Shown in pieces: positions 1 to 10,981 of a stretch of DNA of 64,000 nucleotides; positions within the stretch are counted from its first letter, which is position 1, and the number at the start of each line of letters is the position of its first letter. The position numbers were made by a program, and so were the translations under genes. The notes beneath the pieces were generated by a model. It was not told the DNA's origin, searched no databases, and saw only the letters and a list, made by a program, of their open reading frames with translations. Source of the DNA: Chelydra serpentina (taxonomy: Eukaryota > Chordata > Testudines > Chelydridae). The stretch covers positions 18,012,501-18,076,500 of the forward strand of contig JBAIAC010000059.1 of NCBI GenBank assembly GCA_037349315.1. Reading direction: 5' to 3'.

Positions 1-527
1 GAACTGCAGCATCTTCCAATAGGAACATTTTAGGAGTGTTGCCAGGTTAGGAAGACTAACAAGGAGTACCCACTGTACTGGCTTGTGGGAGCACAAGCCA
101 GAACTGCAAGGGACAGTGGCAGATCATAGCAGTTTATACCTCCTGTTTGGACCAGCAAGTGAGGCTATGATGTGCATCTTTCCCTTTGCTGCTGCTTCAG
201 AACATGTCTTCATACAAGCTAGCGAAATCACATGTTGGGCATGGAAATGAGGCCTGAATCACAGAACTAGGTCAGGCATTTTTCTGAGCCGGGGCTCTGG
301 TTCAGGTTCATCTCTAATAAGAAATCAAACATTAAAATTGTAACAGGAAAAAGATGACACTCATTGGAGGAGTCCTTGGCTCCCCTTCATATTTCCCTGC
401 CGTGCTTGGCCCATGTGGCCTTTTATTTTTTCATGATCTTCTAAAGGGACTAGTAACCATTGTAAGGTCAGATTATTTCTATCCCTTGTGGGTTGAGCTA
501 TACTCTACTAGGAAAGTTGGTAGGAAG

Positions 528-720
528 GATGGCTTTGTGGATAGTGTATTGGGTTGGTACTCAGGAGACTTGAATTCAATTCTTGGCTCAGTCACAGAAT
601 TCCTATGTGACCCTGGGCAAGTCTCCGTAATCTACCCTATGCCTTTCTCTCTCCATCTGTAAAACGGGGATAAAACCATGCTGCTTCACCAGAGTGAGTT
701 GGATAAAGTCCATTAATAAT
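528..720 (+). repeat. MIR/CORE-SINE-like remnant
   Basis: The stretch reads like the sense strand of an old tRNA-derived CORE-SINE: a degenerate tRNA-like start, then a 'tgtgaccctgggcaagtc' block, then 'ccatctgtaaaacgggg'. This block order is typical of MIR-family elements. It is strongly diverged and the boundaries are approximate. Confidence 0.6.
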
Positions 721-962
721 TAAGAGTTGTTCAGATCCTGTGGGTGATAAGAGCCAAATAAGTACATAGATAATACAGCATTTTTTTCTCACTAACTGTG
801 GACCTCAAAATTGCCTTATTCCAGTTGCCATCTTGCCATTCTTTCTCCCTGACTGGATTTCAGCAGCCACATTCACTATGCTGCTTTATTTCAGGGTTTT
901 CTCTGGAGGTGCTCATCACTGAGGTATCCCTGTCTCCAGTCATGCATGGTTTTAGCCTCTTC

Positions 963-1060
963 ACCCCTGAGAGGTGGTATTAGCTCCATTTTAAAGAGGC
1001 TGAAAGTGGGACACTGAGGTAAAGAGGCTTGCCTAAGGCCACCCAAGGGTGTGTGGTAGC
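963..1060 (-). repeat. MIR/CORE-SINE-like fragment, antisense
   Basis: Contains the antisense order 'ccattttaaagaggctgaaag', 'acactgaggtaaagaggcttgccta' (interrupted matches to the MIR 3' half) and 'aaggccaccca'. It is a degraded fragment only. Confidence 0.45.
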
Positions 1061-2003
1061 ATTTAATGGAGTTGCATACACACCCAGGAGGAATCAAAAT
1101 CAGGCCCTAACATGCTAGGTAGGGGAACCTGAGGGACAGATTTTGTGATGGAGGGCATTAGGCATTGGCCTTTAAACCTTTTGGAGATCTGGGTTCAAAT
1201 CTTGATTTAGGCCACAAATAAGATTAGTTGGTTGTTTAATTAGTTGGTTGGTTGTCTAACCCTAGAATTGGCCTGCATGACTACCACCATGACCAACTTT
1301 CCCAGTCCCCCTTCCCACACACACATTTGGCAGTCAATGCTCAGAGGCCTGGGACTGGAATAGAGGGGGATGCAGCACGTCAGTACTGAGGTTCATGGCT
1401 GGAGTTGAATAGAGAAATGATAGCACATAAACAGTCCCACAGAATCACAGTTTACATTATTGCTTTAGAAAACTTAGCCCTATCTACGATGCCTTAGCCC
1501 TAACTTTTTGGTGTCTGAAAGAATAATGTGGTGTTTCCATAAGGAAGAGAATGACGGTTCTAAGGGATCTCTTTGTAACCCCACCTTTAGTCTCCCAAAG
1601 ATTGTATTCAAAGCTCAGCCCCTGAGATTGGCTGAGCAAAATGAGAAGACACATCTGATGGCAGCAACTAAGGCCACCTGTCCTTGGCCGTGACAAAAAT
1701 GGGAACTTCCCTCAGAGGCAGAATCTTCTCTGGGTGACTGAGAGGAGGTGTTACTTTGCGGGAGCCAGCTGTATGCAAGTGGCAAGATGAATGTTGTCTG
1801 GCAATTGCTTGTTTTTAATCACTGTCAGAAGAGTCTGAATGCTTTGCAAATAAGCTAAGGAGCACGTGCTTCTCCTTACACAAACAGTCACAAGCTCTCC
1901 TATGCATGTACACATGCATGTTGTGCTTGGTGCCTAGAGAACACTCGAGTGGGGTTCTGCACCATAGTTAACATTTTGAATTTGTGTCTCTCAGGTGCAG
2001 AGG

Positions 2004-2157
2004 ATGTGTGCCTCTAGGCGGATATTGCTGCTCGCACTCACCTTCCTGGCATACACGGTGGACTCCACGTCAGCATATGGCACTGCTGAAACGCTCTGTG
2101 GTGGGGAACTAGTAGACACACTGCAGTTTGTCTGTGGGGACAGGGGCTTCTACTTCA
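2004..2157 (+). CDS. IGF2: Insulin-like growth factor II, coding exon 1 (signal peptide and most of the B domain)
   Basis: Encodes residues 1-51 plus the first base of codon 52. Residues 1-24 form a signal peptide: a short N-region with Arg-Arg at 5-6, then a hydrophobic core rich in Leu, Ala and Phe, ending in Ser-Ala. The B domain follows (about residues 24/25-52) with the family motif [20 protein letters not shown] and cysteines 32 and 44. The ATG at 2004 has A at -3 and sits just downstream of a splice acceptor; AG at 1993-1994 (better polypyrimidine tract) or 1999-2000 would start the exon. The donor is A|GTAAGT at 2157/2158, splitting the serine codon after FYF, which is the conserved intron position of vertebrate IGF2. 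The product is a secreted growth factor acting through IGF1R and insulin receptor isoforms. The start MCAS and the sequence [11 protein letters not shown] are of sauropsid type. Confidence 0.97.
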
Positions 2158-4055
2158 GTAAGTAGCTCTGGCATTTTTTTTTGTGTTGAATTGACTGGCT
2201 GCTTGTGCATCAGGGAAGCCGGAGGGGCGTGCAGCAGGAAATGTTCTCCTCCAAAGACACGTTAGCGCAGACACAATCACACATGCTTCATCCCTGTGGA
2301 TGAACAGGTGACTTCTAAGAGCACTGGTCCTATGTCCCTGGTGGGCAGTTCACACGACTAGGATTCAGCTCATTTCCAGGGAAACAGAGATCATTCTAAA
2401 GATCTCTCTGACTGGAGGTGCCATATTGCGCGTTCTGGTATGAATACCCCCATGTGCCCAACATTAGATCCAACATAACATACCCTGGCTCAATGTACCA
2501 CCCACAAAGTGAAGGCTTATGGGAAATACACTAGCAGTTGTGATAAGACATGAGGGCCTAGGTTCTCTACTCTCTTGCACTTTTGTGTCATCTTACACCC
2601 ATTTTGCGCAGATATAAGTGACTACCCAAGGAGCGAGACAGGGGAATCAGGCCCCAAGTGTGATGAAGACTCTACCATACTGGGGGAAGCCCTTGTTTTT
2701 CATGCACGTGGCTGTGACAGAAGTGTCAACAGGAAGCTGCCTGTGAAGCTAGGAGTATTCGCTGGGCAGAAAACTCCCATATCCAAGGTGGAGCAGAGAG
2801 AGTGCTGGGAAGCTGATCACACTGGTGCAAGAATGCAATTGCCATAATGATTTTCCCAAGCCCTTTTCTCATTACTGCATGCTCAATCTGTGCCCTGCAT
2901 TTGTGAAAGCTTGTACATACACCCCAACACACGCATCCAGTTAGGCATTCCACTTGCAGATTTACCTGAGGCTTACGGACAAAAGCTGCCAATAACAATA
3001 TAAATTGATTTAAGAGGGAATACTCATTTTTCCTTTTATCTGTGCAGCTCTAGTTGTCTGCATTTGTCTGTCTCAGGCCACTCCCAGTGAATTTCAAAGG
3101 CCCCAAGCATGGATAATAATGACTCTCTGCTGACAATAGTAGTTAACAGTCCTTTCCCACCCTGTTGCTCTCTAACCTGTGTCAAAAAGAATTGTTTAGC
3201 TGCTGGCATACAGGGCGTTACTGGAGGTATGATAGAGACCCAATCACATCACACTTTCCATAACAATATCCCATTGTTTTGTCCCGTTTATACTAGCAGC
3301 TAAAGGATTCAACAACTGTTAGGTATAGGAGGGAAAGGCGAGGAAGGATGAACATACTGCGGTTAGCACTAGGCCATTTTCCTCATGTAGACAGGGTCAC
3401 ACTTCATCCCTTCAGCCTTATATTGGGCAAATTCATTTCTGCAGGGAGGATGCAGCTCCATTGCTTTCAGCAGAGCTGCACCCTGAATTTGTCGCAAGAG
3501 TCTTGTTTAGATATTACAGTCAAAGGACACTATTTCTCCCTCCCCCAATTAAAGAATACTTACATCTTGCTATTTGCTTGCTGACTGAACTGCTTTAATC
3601 TAATTACAGGAGTAACACTGAAAGACAAGTATAATTGGTAGGAAGATGGCCAGGAGAGGTAAAGGTAGATGGACTAATGAATTTGATGCAAATAGCAAAT
3701 GCACTCCCTGTTATAAATTCCCCCCTCCCTTACCTCTCATCTGACTTTGAGAATTGCCACTAATTAGCCTATCTAAATTGGTATAAGATTTATTTTGAGA
3801 TACTGATATCTCAATCTCAGTTTTCAGGGGAAAGGGGAATTGATACATTTTAGAAAAGAACCCAAATCTCAGCTTTGAATTTCCACCCCCAAAGTGTTTT
3901 CATCTGAACTTTGAGGTTGGGTTCTGCGCAACTGATGTCGCATCAGCTCTATTGATTTGCCTCATCTCACAAGAACAGAAAGAGGTTCCAAAACTTTCAT
4001 AGTGCACTCCACGTTGAGATTGTCTCCTGGACCCCTCACCTACAATTCATGGTGG

Positions 4056-4577
4056 TATAGAATCATAGAACTGGAAAGGACCTCGAGAGGTCATCTACTC
4101 CAGTCCCCTGCACTCATGGCAGGGCTAAGTATTATCTAGACCATCCCTGAAAGGTGTTTGTCTAACCTGCTTTTAAAAATCTCCAAAGATGGTGATTCCA
4201 CAATCTCCCTAGGCAATTTATTCCAGTGCTTAACCACCCTGACAGGTAGTTTTTCCTCGTGTCCGACCTAAACCTCCCTTGCTGCAATTTAAGCCCATCG
4301 CTTCTTGGCCTATCATCAGAGGTTAAGCAGAACAATTCTTCTCTCTCCTCCTTGTAACAACCTTTTATGTTCTTGAAAATTATCATGTTCCCTCTCAGTC
4401 TTCTCTTTTACAGACTAAACTAAACCCAGTTTTTTTCAATCTTCCCTCATAGGTCATGTTTTCTAGACCTTTAATCATTTTTGTTGCTCTTCTCTGGACT
4501 TTCTCCAATTTGTCCACATCCTTCCTGAAATGTGGTGCCCAGAACTGAACACAATACCCAGAACTGGACACAATATG
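4056..4577 (-). mobile_element. CR1 LINE 3' end fragment, antisense
   Basis: Starts with the 'agaatcatagaactgg' block and continues through 'ggtcatctactccagtcc', 'ccctgcactcatggc', 'ccctaggcaatttattccagtgctt' (a long match to the CR1 tail) and 'gctcttctctggactttctcc'. Read on the minus strand this is the 3' untranslated part of a sauropsid CR1, ending in the usual ATTCTATGATTCT-like repeats. About 520 bp remain; the 5' part is lost. Confidence 0.9.
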
Positions 4578-4725
4578 GTGCTCTGTCCCTCAGTTAGCTG
4601 TCCCAGTGGCACAGCAGTGTAATATTAAGAATGTATTTTTAGCTGCACTGGTGTGATTGAGCAGCTGATCATAAACTGTCACCATGTCACCAGCTACTTC
4701 TCTGCTGACCACTAACAAGGGATCT

Positions 4726-4897
4726 GGGGGGGGGAGGGATAGCTCAGTGGTTTGAGCATTAGCCTGCAAAACCCAGGGTTGTGAGCTCAATCCTTGAGGG
4801 GGCCATCTGGGGCAAAAATTGGGGATTGGTCCTGCTTTAAGCAGGGGGTTGGACTAGATGACTTCCTAAGGTCCCTTCCAACCCTGATATTCTATGA
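4726..4897 (+). mobile_element. tRNA-derived SINE with CR1-like tail (turtle Cry type)
   Basis: A tRNA-like head carries an A-box-like TAGCTCAGTGGTTTGAGCAT and a B-box-like GGTTGTGAGCTCAATCC. A central region follows, and then a CR1-related tail, 'ttggactagatgacttc ... cccttccaaccctgatattctatga'. This composition is that of the tRNA-derived SINEs of cryptodiran turtles mobilised by a CR1 LINE. It is the best organism marker in the window. Confidence 0.85.
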
Positions 4898-5757
4898 AGT
4901 GCTCCAAGGGCTACAGTTCTGGAAGCTGGTTTGGAGCACTTCCTTTCTGTTGGTTAGCTTAGCTGCAAGAGTTTGCAGTTCTAGCTACTCCTTCTGTTCT
5001 CATCTTCTGCCTTCCACGTTTCCTTCTGTCAACAAACCACATGCCAAAGTTCTGCTGAGACTATAGGACCAGAGACTTGCTTTACTAGCCAATTGTGAAG
5101 AGGATAGCTCTGTCTGGGTCTAACACCTCTTCCTCTCTGTCTATATATAGTTGAGTGTCTGTCTCTCTCCTTTTGTGCATTTTTCTCCCCTCCCCCTCTC
5201 TGGGGAGGAAAGGGAATGGGGCTTTTGTTTTGCTGACATACGGACCTCCTTTCACCTCAAGTAACCCTTTCTTCCAGTCCAAAATAAAAACACTTTTGAA
5301 GGCAGATAAGCAGCTTCATGCCAAGTGGCAAATGCTCTTTTCTTCTGTCAATTTTTCTGAAGGGTCCCTGTGCCCAGGGAGAGGAAATAAAACCAGCCCA
5401 AGCCCATGTTAACCCTTTACCACCTAACAAGGGGTGCTTCATAGGTCCCGCAATGTAAATCAAATTACACCTGGCAAGTCATGGGAACATGTCACTATAC
5501 TGAGACACTGGGCACAGAGGAGCATAGCATAGCAACATGCTTATTAGCTCTGAAAAAGCCCTCAGTGGTATCCGAGTTAGAATGCACCCTAATGATCTAA
5601 GGAACTTTCTCTTTAGTTTATCTCCTGCTCGTTGTGCTGAACTGAGTATTCGGAAAATTTTGGCTTTACTTTTCAAAACTGGGGCCAGACTTTTCATAAC
5701 TGCTTAGCACCGGGCAGCTCTCATTGAGAACACTGGCTGCTCCGCATGCCATTTAAA

Positions 5758-5916
5758 CAGGGCTTAATTTGTAATGAAAGAGGTGCCGGGGCTCAAGCAA
5801 TTTTTTTTTACTTTCATAACTGATGCGGCAAGCCCAGAAGTGCTGGGGCTACGAACTGCCAAGCCTAGGGGTGCTGGGTCTGAGCTCTGGCAAGCCCCGG
5901 TGCAAATTAAGCACAG
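5758..5916. mobile_element. Non-autonomous hAT-like element
   Basis: Terminal inverted repeats are CAGGGCTTAATTTG on the left and CAAATTAAGCACAG on the right. Candidate 8-bp target duplications CATTTAAA / CATTTGCA match at 6 of 8 positions. The 159-bp interior has no coding capacity. Confidence 0.7.
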
Positions 5917-6181
5917 CATTTGCATTCATACAGGGGAAGTGAACCTGTTGGATAAACTGGCCCCACATGCACTGATGAGCTCCACCTGCATCTATCAGAG
6001 AAAGGTCTAAACATTAAAATGTTTTGACTTATTTCATGCATTGCTTCTCTTCCAGCGCTGGGATTTTCATAGGAACCCACTGCTATACATCAGGATGAAA
6101 GGAAATCATTTTAAAAAGTAAATTCAAACTAAAGCACTAGGCAGCAGGCGAAACTTCCTTGCACCAGCCCTGCGCCCCCCG

Positions 6182-6305
6182 TAGGGTGACCAGATGTCCC
6201 GATTTTATAGGGACAGTCCCGATTTTTGGGTCTTATTCTTATATTGGCTCCTATTACCCCCCACCTCCTGTCCCGATTTTTCACACTTGCTGTCTGGTCA
6301 CCCTA
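6182..6305 (+). mobile_element. MITE with TAGGGTGACCAG termini, copy 1
   Basis: 124 bp bounded by TAGGGTGACCAGATGTCCCG and the inverted CTGTCTGGTCACCCTA. The interior contains 'gacagtcccgatttttggg' and 'ggctcctattacccccca'. Near-identical copies lie at 10859-10981 (same strand) and 50819-50941 (opposite strand). A TA duplication at the ends would fit a Tc1/mariner-type family, but the superfamily is not certain. Confidence 0.8.
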
Positions 6306-6620
6306 GCCCCCCGCCCCACCGCAGCAGCCAGCTCCACTCCACCACCTCCCCCCCCCCACCCGCCCCGCGGCAGCTAACCCTCCCCTGCAGCGGTGGCTCA
6401 GCCTCCCGAGGCCCATGGCAGCCTCCCCACCTGCCCGCAGGCCCGGCTCCCCACGGGCCACGGTGACCCCCCCACCCGCCCGCGGCAGCTCACCTCCGCC
6501 AGCGGCAGGGGCAGCAGCTTCTAGGAAGCTGCCTTCTTGGTGCCCCCCAAATCCTGGCACCCTAGGCAATCGCCTAGGGTCGCCTAGTGGGAGCACTGGC
6601 CCTGCTAGGCAGGCATCGCT
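6306..6620. repeat. GC-rich repeat-like stretch (unclassified transposon interior)
   Basis: Very C-rich sequence, followed by 'ggtgccccccaaatcctgg ... accctaggcaatcgcctaggg ... cctagtgggagcactggccc'. It resembles the interior of GC-rich turtle DNA transposons. Overlapping open frames on both strands (for example 6303-6764 minus and 6415-6807 plus) arise from composition and have no recognisable domain. Confidence 0.4.
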
Positions 6621-6701
6621 GGGAGGCACAGCACTGTTGCATTTAGGTGCCTCCATTAGCCCTGGTTGCTGTAGTGTCCGGGCACCTCTCAAACATCCTG
6701 G

Positions 6702-6850
6702 GCCCGATTCTCCATTGCTCTGCACTGTGGTGTTGCCATTTGCACCAGTGCCTGGTGGATGCAAGATCCCATCAGATCAGAATGGCAACACTTTACACCC
6801 ACTTTAGACAGGTGCCATTGACAATACAAGGTGCAAATCAATGGAGAGCC
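6702..6850. repeat. MITE-like repeat ('gggcccgattctcc' family)
   Basis: Begins 'gggcccgattctccattgc' and includes 'cactttacacccactttagac' and 'tgcaaatcaatggagag', wording shared with several short sauropsid interspersed repeats elsewhere in the window (for example near 22280). Boundaries are approximate. Confidence 0.4.
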
Positions 6851-7099
6851 CGGTCAATGCATGTATCTGGTGAAGCAGGGAAGTACACCTGGGGGAGTGA
6901 GTGTGGTTACTGTATGGGACTAAAAATTAAATTAACTTGGAAGAATCAGAATCGCCAACCTCGGGTGTTCATAAATGAGATTATCTTAAAAATAAGCATT
7001 GGGTTCTTTTTGATATGCCTTCTGGATTCGGAGCCTTTAGGACTCACATTTTCAAGCTCTTCTGCACAAGAGCAAGGAACTTATGAATGACATGAAAGG

Positions 7100-7225
7100 G
7101 GAGATTACTGAGACTGCAAGGACTTTGGGGCAGGGTCCATCTCTTTGTTCTGTATTTGCACAGCACAATGGGTCTTGGTCCATGCCTGTGGGCTCCTAGC
7201 CACCATCGCATTACAAGTAATAAAT
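7100..7225 (+). repeat. Ancient SINE/LINE 3' tail repeat
   Basis: Contains 'ggactttggggcagggtcc', 'tttgttctgtatttgcacagcacaatggg' (in interrupted agreement with the family) and 'ggctcctagccaccatcgc', ending in 'gtaataaatatgaa'. Related copies occur at 7510-7612 and 42670-42785. Confidence 0.5.
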
Positions 7226-7509
7226 ATGAATCATGACTCCCAAGAGCCGCGGCGCTAAAAGAAATACAAACTATCACGGAGATTATCGGTGTTGAAACTA
7301 ACTTGAACGGTGGTGCCTAGTTAGTTACCAGAGGAACATGTCTGCTGGGTTATTAGTACAGAAGGATGACACACTGAGTCACTACTAGTGCTGGCGTTGC
7401 TCAACTGAGGAGACGGGATAGATGAGGGAAATCATCTCTTTTTATATAAACCGTAAAAAAGTTTTGCACTTTAAAAAATACTTTTTGCTTTGTCTCATAT
7501 GGTTTCTCT

Positions 7510-7612
7510 TGTCTACTTAGACTTTAAGCTCTGTAGGACAGAATTGGCATTGTCTGTGTCGCACCCAATACTACAGGGCCTGGATGCTACTGTCATCCAA
7601 CAGCGATAAACA
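7510..7612 (+). repeat. Ancient SINE/LINE 3' tail repeat
   Basis: Contains 'tagactttaagctctgtagg', 'gtctgtgtcgcacccaatac' and 'ggcctggatgctactgtc', parallel to the copy at 7100-7225 but more diverged. Confidence 0.4.
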
Positions 7613-7831
7613 GAAATGGAGAGAATGTACTTGCTGCTCCCCAGGGTCCCAATCCTGTAGCCCTTACTCCTGAAGAAAATTCTGTGAGAAAGCCCACTGA
7701 TGTTTAAATGGAATTCACACATGAATGAGATCTGCAGGAGTAGTCCAAAGGCAACAGTTCTTCTGGGTGTGCTCCTAACTCCAGGCATTATATCTAAAGG
7801 GTGCGGGGTTGTTGTTTTTTTTGGTTTAAGC

Positions 7832-7952
7832 CAGTGGTTTTCAACCTGTGGTCTGAGGACTCCGCCGATGATGTCTAAAATTTCCAAGGGGCCTGCACCT
7901 CCATTTGCAATTTTTTAGGGGTCCGCAAATGAAAAAAGGTTGAAAACCACTG
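7832..7952. mobile_element. Non-autonomous hAT-like element, 121 bp
   Basis: Near-perfect terminal inverted repeats: CAGTGGTTTTCAACCTGTGG on the left and AGGTTGAAAACCACTG on the right. Flanking octamers GTTTAAGC / GTTGAAGG agree at 6 of 8 positions. No coding capacity. Confidence 0.8.
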
Positions 7953-8355
7953 GTTGAAGGTGATGGGACAGTGGAGATGTTGTTTCTCTCTGTTCTGCAT
8001 GGAAATGAGCTAAAACCGTAATATTTAAATCTAGATTTTGTGCACCCCTATGGGAGAAGGGTTGGGGGAGTATTTTGATCTGGGATTCTGTTTCAGCTCT
8101 TCTCCATTTCTGTATTTAGCGAGAGAGGATGCAAAGGTGTTTTGCGGTAACGGAGAAAAGTGGGGAAACAACAGTTCTGAGACTTGCAAAAAATGCACAT
8201 CCTCATTCAGCTGGTACCAAATATGTGATTTTTCCCTTCCATTGAATCATTTCAGGAGGAAATTTGGGGAGAGACACTGAACATTTTTTGCAATGAAAAC
8301 TCCTATGATCCTCTCACAACGTAGTAGAAATTGCTCCCATTTGTAGCCAGGTCGT

Positions 8356-8416
8356 CCGCTGGTGTAGATCAGTGGAGCAGCTTTTGCCCATTTATACCAG
8401 CTGAGGATCTGGCCCT
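8356..8416. repeat. MITE fragment ('ccagctgaggatctggccc' family)
   Basis: Ends in 'tttataccagctgaggatctggccc' (in part) preceded by 'gctggtgtagatcagtggagcagc', the two arms of a common short fold-back repeat in turtle DNA. The centre is partly deleted. Confidence 0.5.
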
Positions 8417-9410
8417 AGAGGTTAAGTGATCTTGCAGGACTTTTGGACCCTTCTTGTATTTGAGCAAGGCACTTGTGAAAAGTTTTCTCTGAGGCTGATG
8501 AGAGGAGAGAGTGGCGGAAAACCAGCTCTCTAAAACGAGTTGGATGTCAAAACACCAAACCCTGTGTGAATGTTTTTGAGAAAGGCTCCAACTTGCTGCT
8601 ATCCTGACCCTCGGTCCAGTCCAACGCAGGGATGCAAAGGCAGCATTGAAGGCTATTGTTCTGACCAGGAAGCTTTTTGCACCAGTGTGAGTGACTGTAC
8701 TAGGAGCGGGATGATGGTGATTTAGGCCCAGAGGCATTAGAATAAGGGGTGCAGGGCCAAGAGGATTAGGGTCTCAGTGGGAGCAAGGGACTCCTGCTAT
8801 TAGCAAAAAAACAGAACCAGGGAGAGGGGTGGGCAGAAAGGAAGACCTGGATCTGGAGTTGTTGGAATAGGGGCAGTGGAGGAGGGGGAAATGGGTGGTG
8901 GTGGTGGTGTCTGACTTCTCTGTAAACAACAGCTCCCGTTTCCTCCTTTCCAACAGCTGATAAGAATTTAGCTCTTTCCAACAGCCACTTATGCTGACAG
9001 GGCACATTCTTTCTCTCTGCCATTCCTCACAATAACACTAGGGAAAAGGGGAGGGGGGGAAGCTGCTGCTGGGTGGGGGGAGGGGCAGGCGGGGGGACTG
9101 AGACAATGGCTGCGTCTGCCCAGCCATCTGACAAAGGCTCTCTTGTTGGTCTCTACATTCCTCTGACAGGGGAGAGGGGATTGCTTACACCCAAAGTCTC
9201 ATTCCATTTGGCTTGGTGCTTGACTGATTGGAGAAACAGGGGGGACCGGAGAATCCTAACATTTCTTCCGTGTGTGACACGCAAACACCCAGCGCATACA
9301 CATTGCTCCCTCCCCGCACAGCCATGAACAAGTACATGCATTTCCCCCACCCCATGCACAGACATGCATGTGTGCATTCCCCCCACGCACAGCCATACAG
9401 CTATGCACAT

Positions 9411-9520
9411 AGAATCATAGGACTGGAAGGGACCTCAAGAGGTCATCTAGCCCAATCCCCTGCACTCATGGCGGGACTAAGTATTATCTAGACCATCCCT
9501 GACAGGTGTTTGTCTAACAT
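9411..9520 (-). mobile_element. CR1 LINE extreme 3' end, antisense
   Basis: 'atagaatcataggactggaa' followed by 'ggtcatctagcccaatcccc' and 'ggtgtttgtctaacatgc' match the start of the longer antisense CR1 at 4056, truncated after about 110 bp. Confidence 0.85.
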
Positions 9521-10098
9521 GCCGTCTCCCATATGCATACATACCCATACAGGCACTCAAATGCAAGTGTTAGTAGCAATTTTGATTGAGAAGCGGCCAG
9601 AGGGGTGGGGGAGCCAGAGAAATTCAGGGATGACCAATCTAGCAAACCTGTCCACACTTTGTGGCTGGTGTCCTGTGGCTGTTTGAATTAAAGGAACAGG
9701 TCAGCCAGCACCTCTCCCCCTCTGTGAGCTCTAAAAACAAGCTCTGAACATTAGGTACTACTCTGGTCAGTCTGCTTTCTGCAGATACCGGCTCTCCAGC
9801 AATGGGCTCCCAGACCGGCAGCATGACCCAGTGACACTTGTTGCTATGTCACACTCCTCTGAAAAGCAGAAAGGTGCTCACCTGACATCTGCCCAGCCAC
9901 GCCTGCCACACTCACTTTGAGTTGGCAGATCTGAATGTAGGTGGCACGAGCAGGACTGGATCGTCTTCCTCCAGCTCCTGGCTGTGTCACCTAGGATATG
10001 CATGTGCATACACACATGTGCATCCTGCAGTAGCACTTGTTTCGCACAATACTAAAGGAGAGCGAAGAAGTGCTATCAAAAATCCTGTTTGCTATTTA

Positions 10099-10398
10099 GG
10101 TCTGGCCTACACTACGGGGTGTGTGTGTGTCGATGTAAGGTACGCGACTTCAGCTACATGAATAATGCAGCTGAAGTCGACGTACCTCGCTCGACTTACC
10201 TCGCCGTGTGGACCCTGCAAAGTCGAAGGCTGCCGCTCCCCCGTCGACTTCGCTTCCTCCTCGCGTCGGGGTGGATTACCGGAGTCGACGGGAGCGCGTT
10301 CTGGGATCGATTTATCGCGTCTAGATTAGACGCGATAAATCGATCCCCAAAAGATCGATTGCTACCCGCCAAATCGGGCGGGTAGTGTAGACAAGCCC
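10099..10398. mobile_element. PIF/Harbinger-like MITE with internal palindrome
   Basis: 300 bp flanked by TTA on both sides (10096-10098 and 10399-10401). Terminal inverted repeats are GGTCTGGCCTACACTAC and GTAGTGTAGACAAGCCC. The 3-bp TTA duplication is the PIF/Harbinger signature. The interior is CpG-rich and holds a perfect 21-bp inverted repeat at 10303-10323 / 10327-10347 around a 3-base spacer. There is no transposase frame; the short open frames are by-products. Confidence 0.8.
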
Positions 10399-10489
10399 TT
10401 ACATGCATGACAAAGCTGAGGCCTACAGTTACTCTGCAGATATTTGCTCTGCGGTGTAAGTGTTAGTGATAGTAGAACCTACATAACTA

Positions 10490-10650
10490 TAATATTACCT
10501 AGCTCTCTTTTCATCAGTAGATTGCAAAGTGCTGTACAAAGGAGGGCAATATTAGCTGCATTTTACAGGGGGAGAAACTGAGGCACAGCAAGGTGGAGTG
10601 ACTTGCCTGTGGTAACCCGGAAGCCCAGTCACTAGGTGACTGGGCACAAT
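10490..10650 (-). repeat. MIR/CORE-SINE-like remnant, antisense
   Basis: Contains 'gcattttacagggggagaaa', 'ctgaggcacagcaaggtgg' and 'gtgacttgcctgtggtaac', the antisense MIR order. It starts with 'attgcaaagtgctgtacaaa'. Confidence 0.65.
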
Positions 10651-10858
10651 CGCTTTTTCTTGCTGCAATCATAAGGGCCGAAAGTATTCAAAAACATGGG
10701 TGCAGAAAATTAGGCACCTAAGTGGCACTGGCCTGATTTTCCCACAGATGCTCCATAGCTCAAACTGAAGTCACAGGGAGATGCAGGTGCTCATCACGTC
10801 TGAAAACACTGGCCAGAGATGATGCATAATACTTTGCTATGAAATGCACTTGCAATGC

Positions 10859-10981
10859 TAGGGTGACCAGCTGTCCCGATTTGATAGGGACAGTCCCGAT
10901 TTTTGGGTCTTTTTCTTATATAGGCTCCTATTACCCCCCACTCCCGTCCCAATTTTTCACATTTGCTGTCTGGTCACCCTA
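10859..10981 (+). mobile_element. MITE with TAGGGTGACCAG termini, copy 2
   Basis: 123 bp, TAGGGTGACCAGCTGTCCCG to CTGTCTGGTCACCCTA, in the same orientation as the copy at 6182-6305 with only a few substitutions. Confidence 0.85.

Larger units (their letters stand above)
1..1994. other. Sequence upstream of the first IGF2 coding exon (5' intron or flank)
   Basis: No coding exon is visible. The stretch contains two MIR-like SINE remnants, listed separately, and otherwise unique-looking DNA. A polypyrimidine tract ending in TCTCTCAG just before the coding exon implies that this is the end of an intron following an upstream 5' non-coding exon. I could not identify that exon or a promoter here. 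A short palindrome-like CATGCATGTACACATGCATG stretch lies near 1903-1921. Confidence 0.6.

Noticed and set aside
1..2000. INS (insulin) or an IGF2 promoter just upstream
   Set aside because: No insulin B- or A-chain coding text and no clear TATA or CpG island; both are expected further upstream.
6303..6807. Overlapping 153- and 130-codon frames on opposite strands
   Set aside because: Very C-rich repeat-like DNA produces stop-poor frames in several phases; no domain or splice context.
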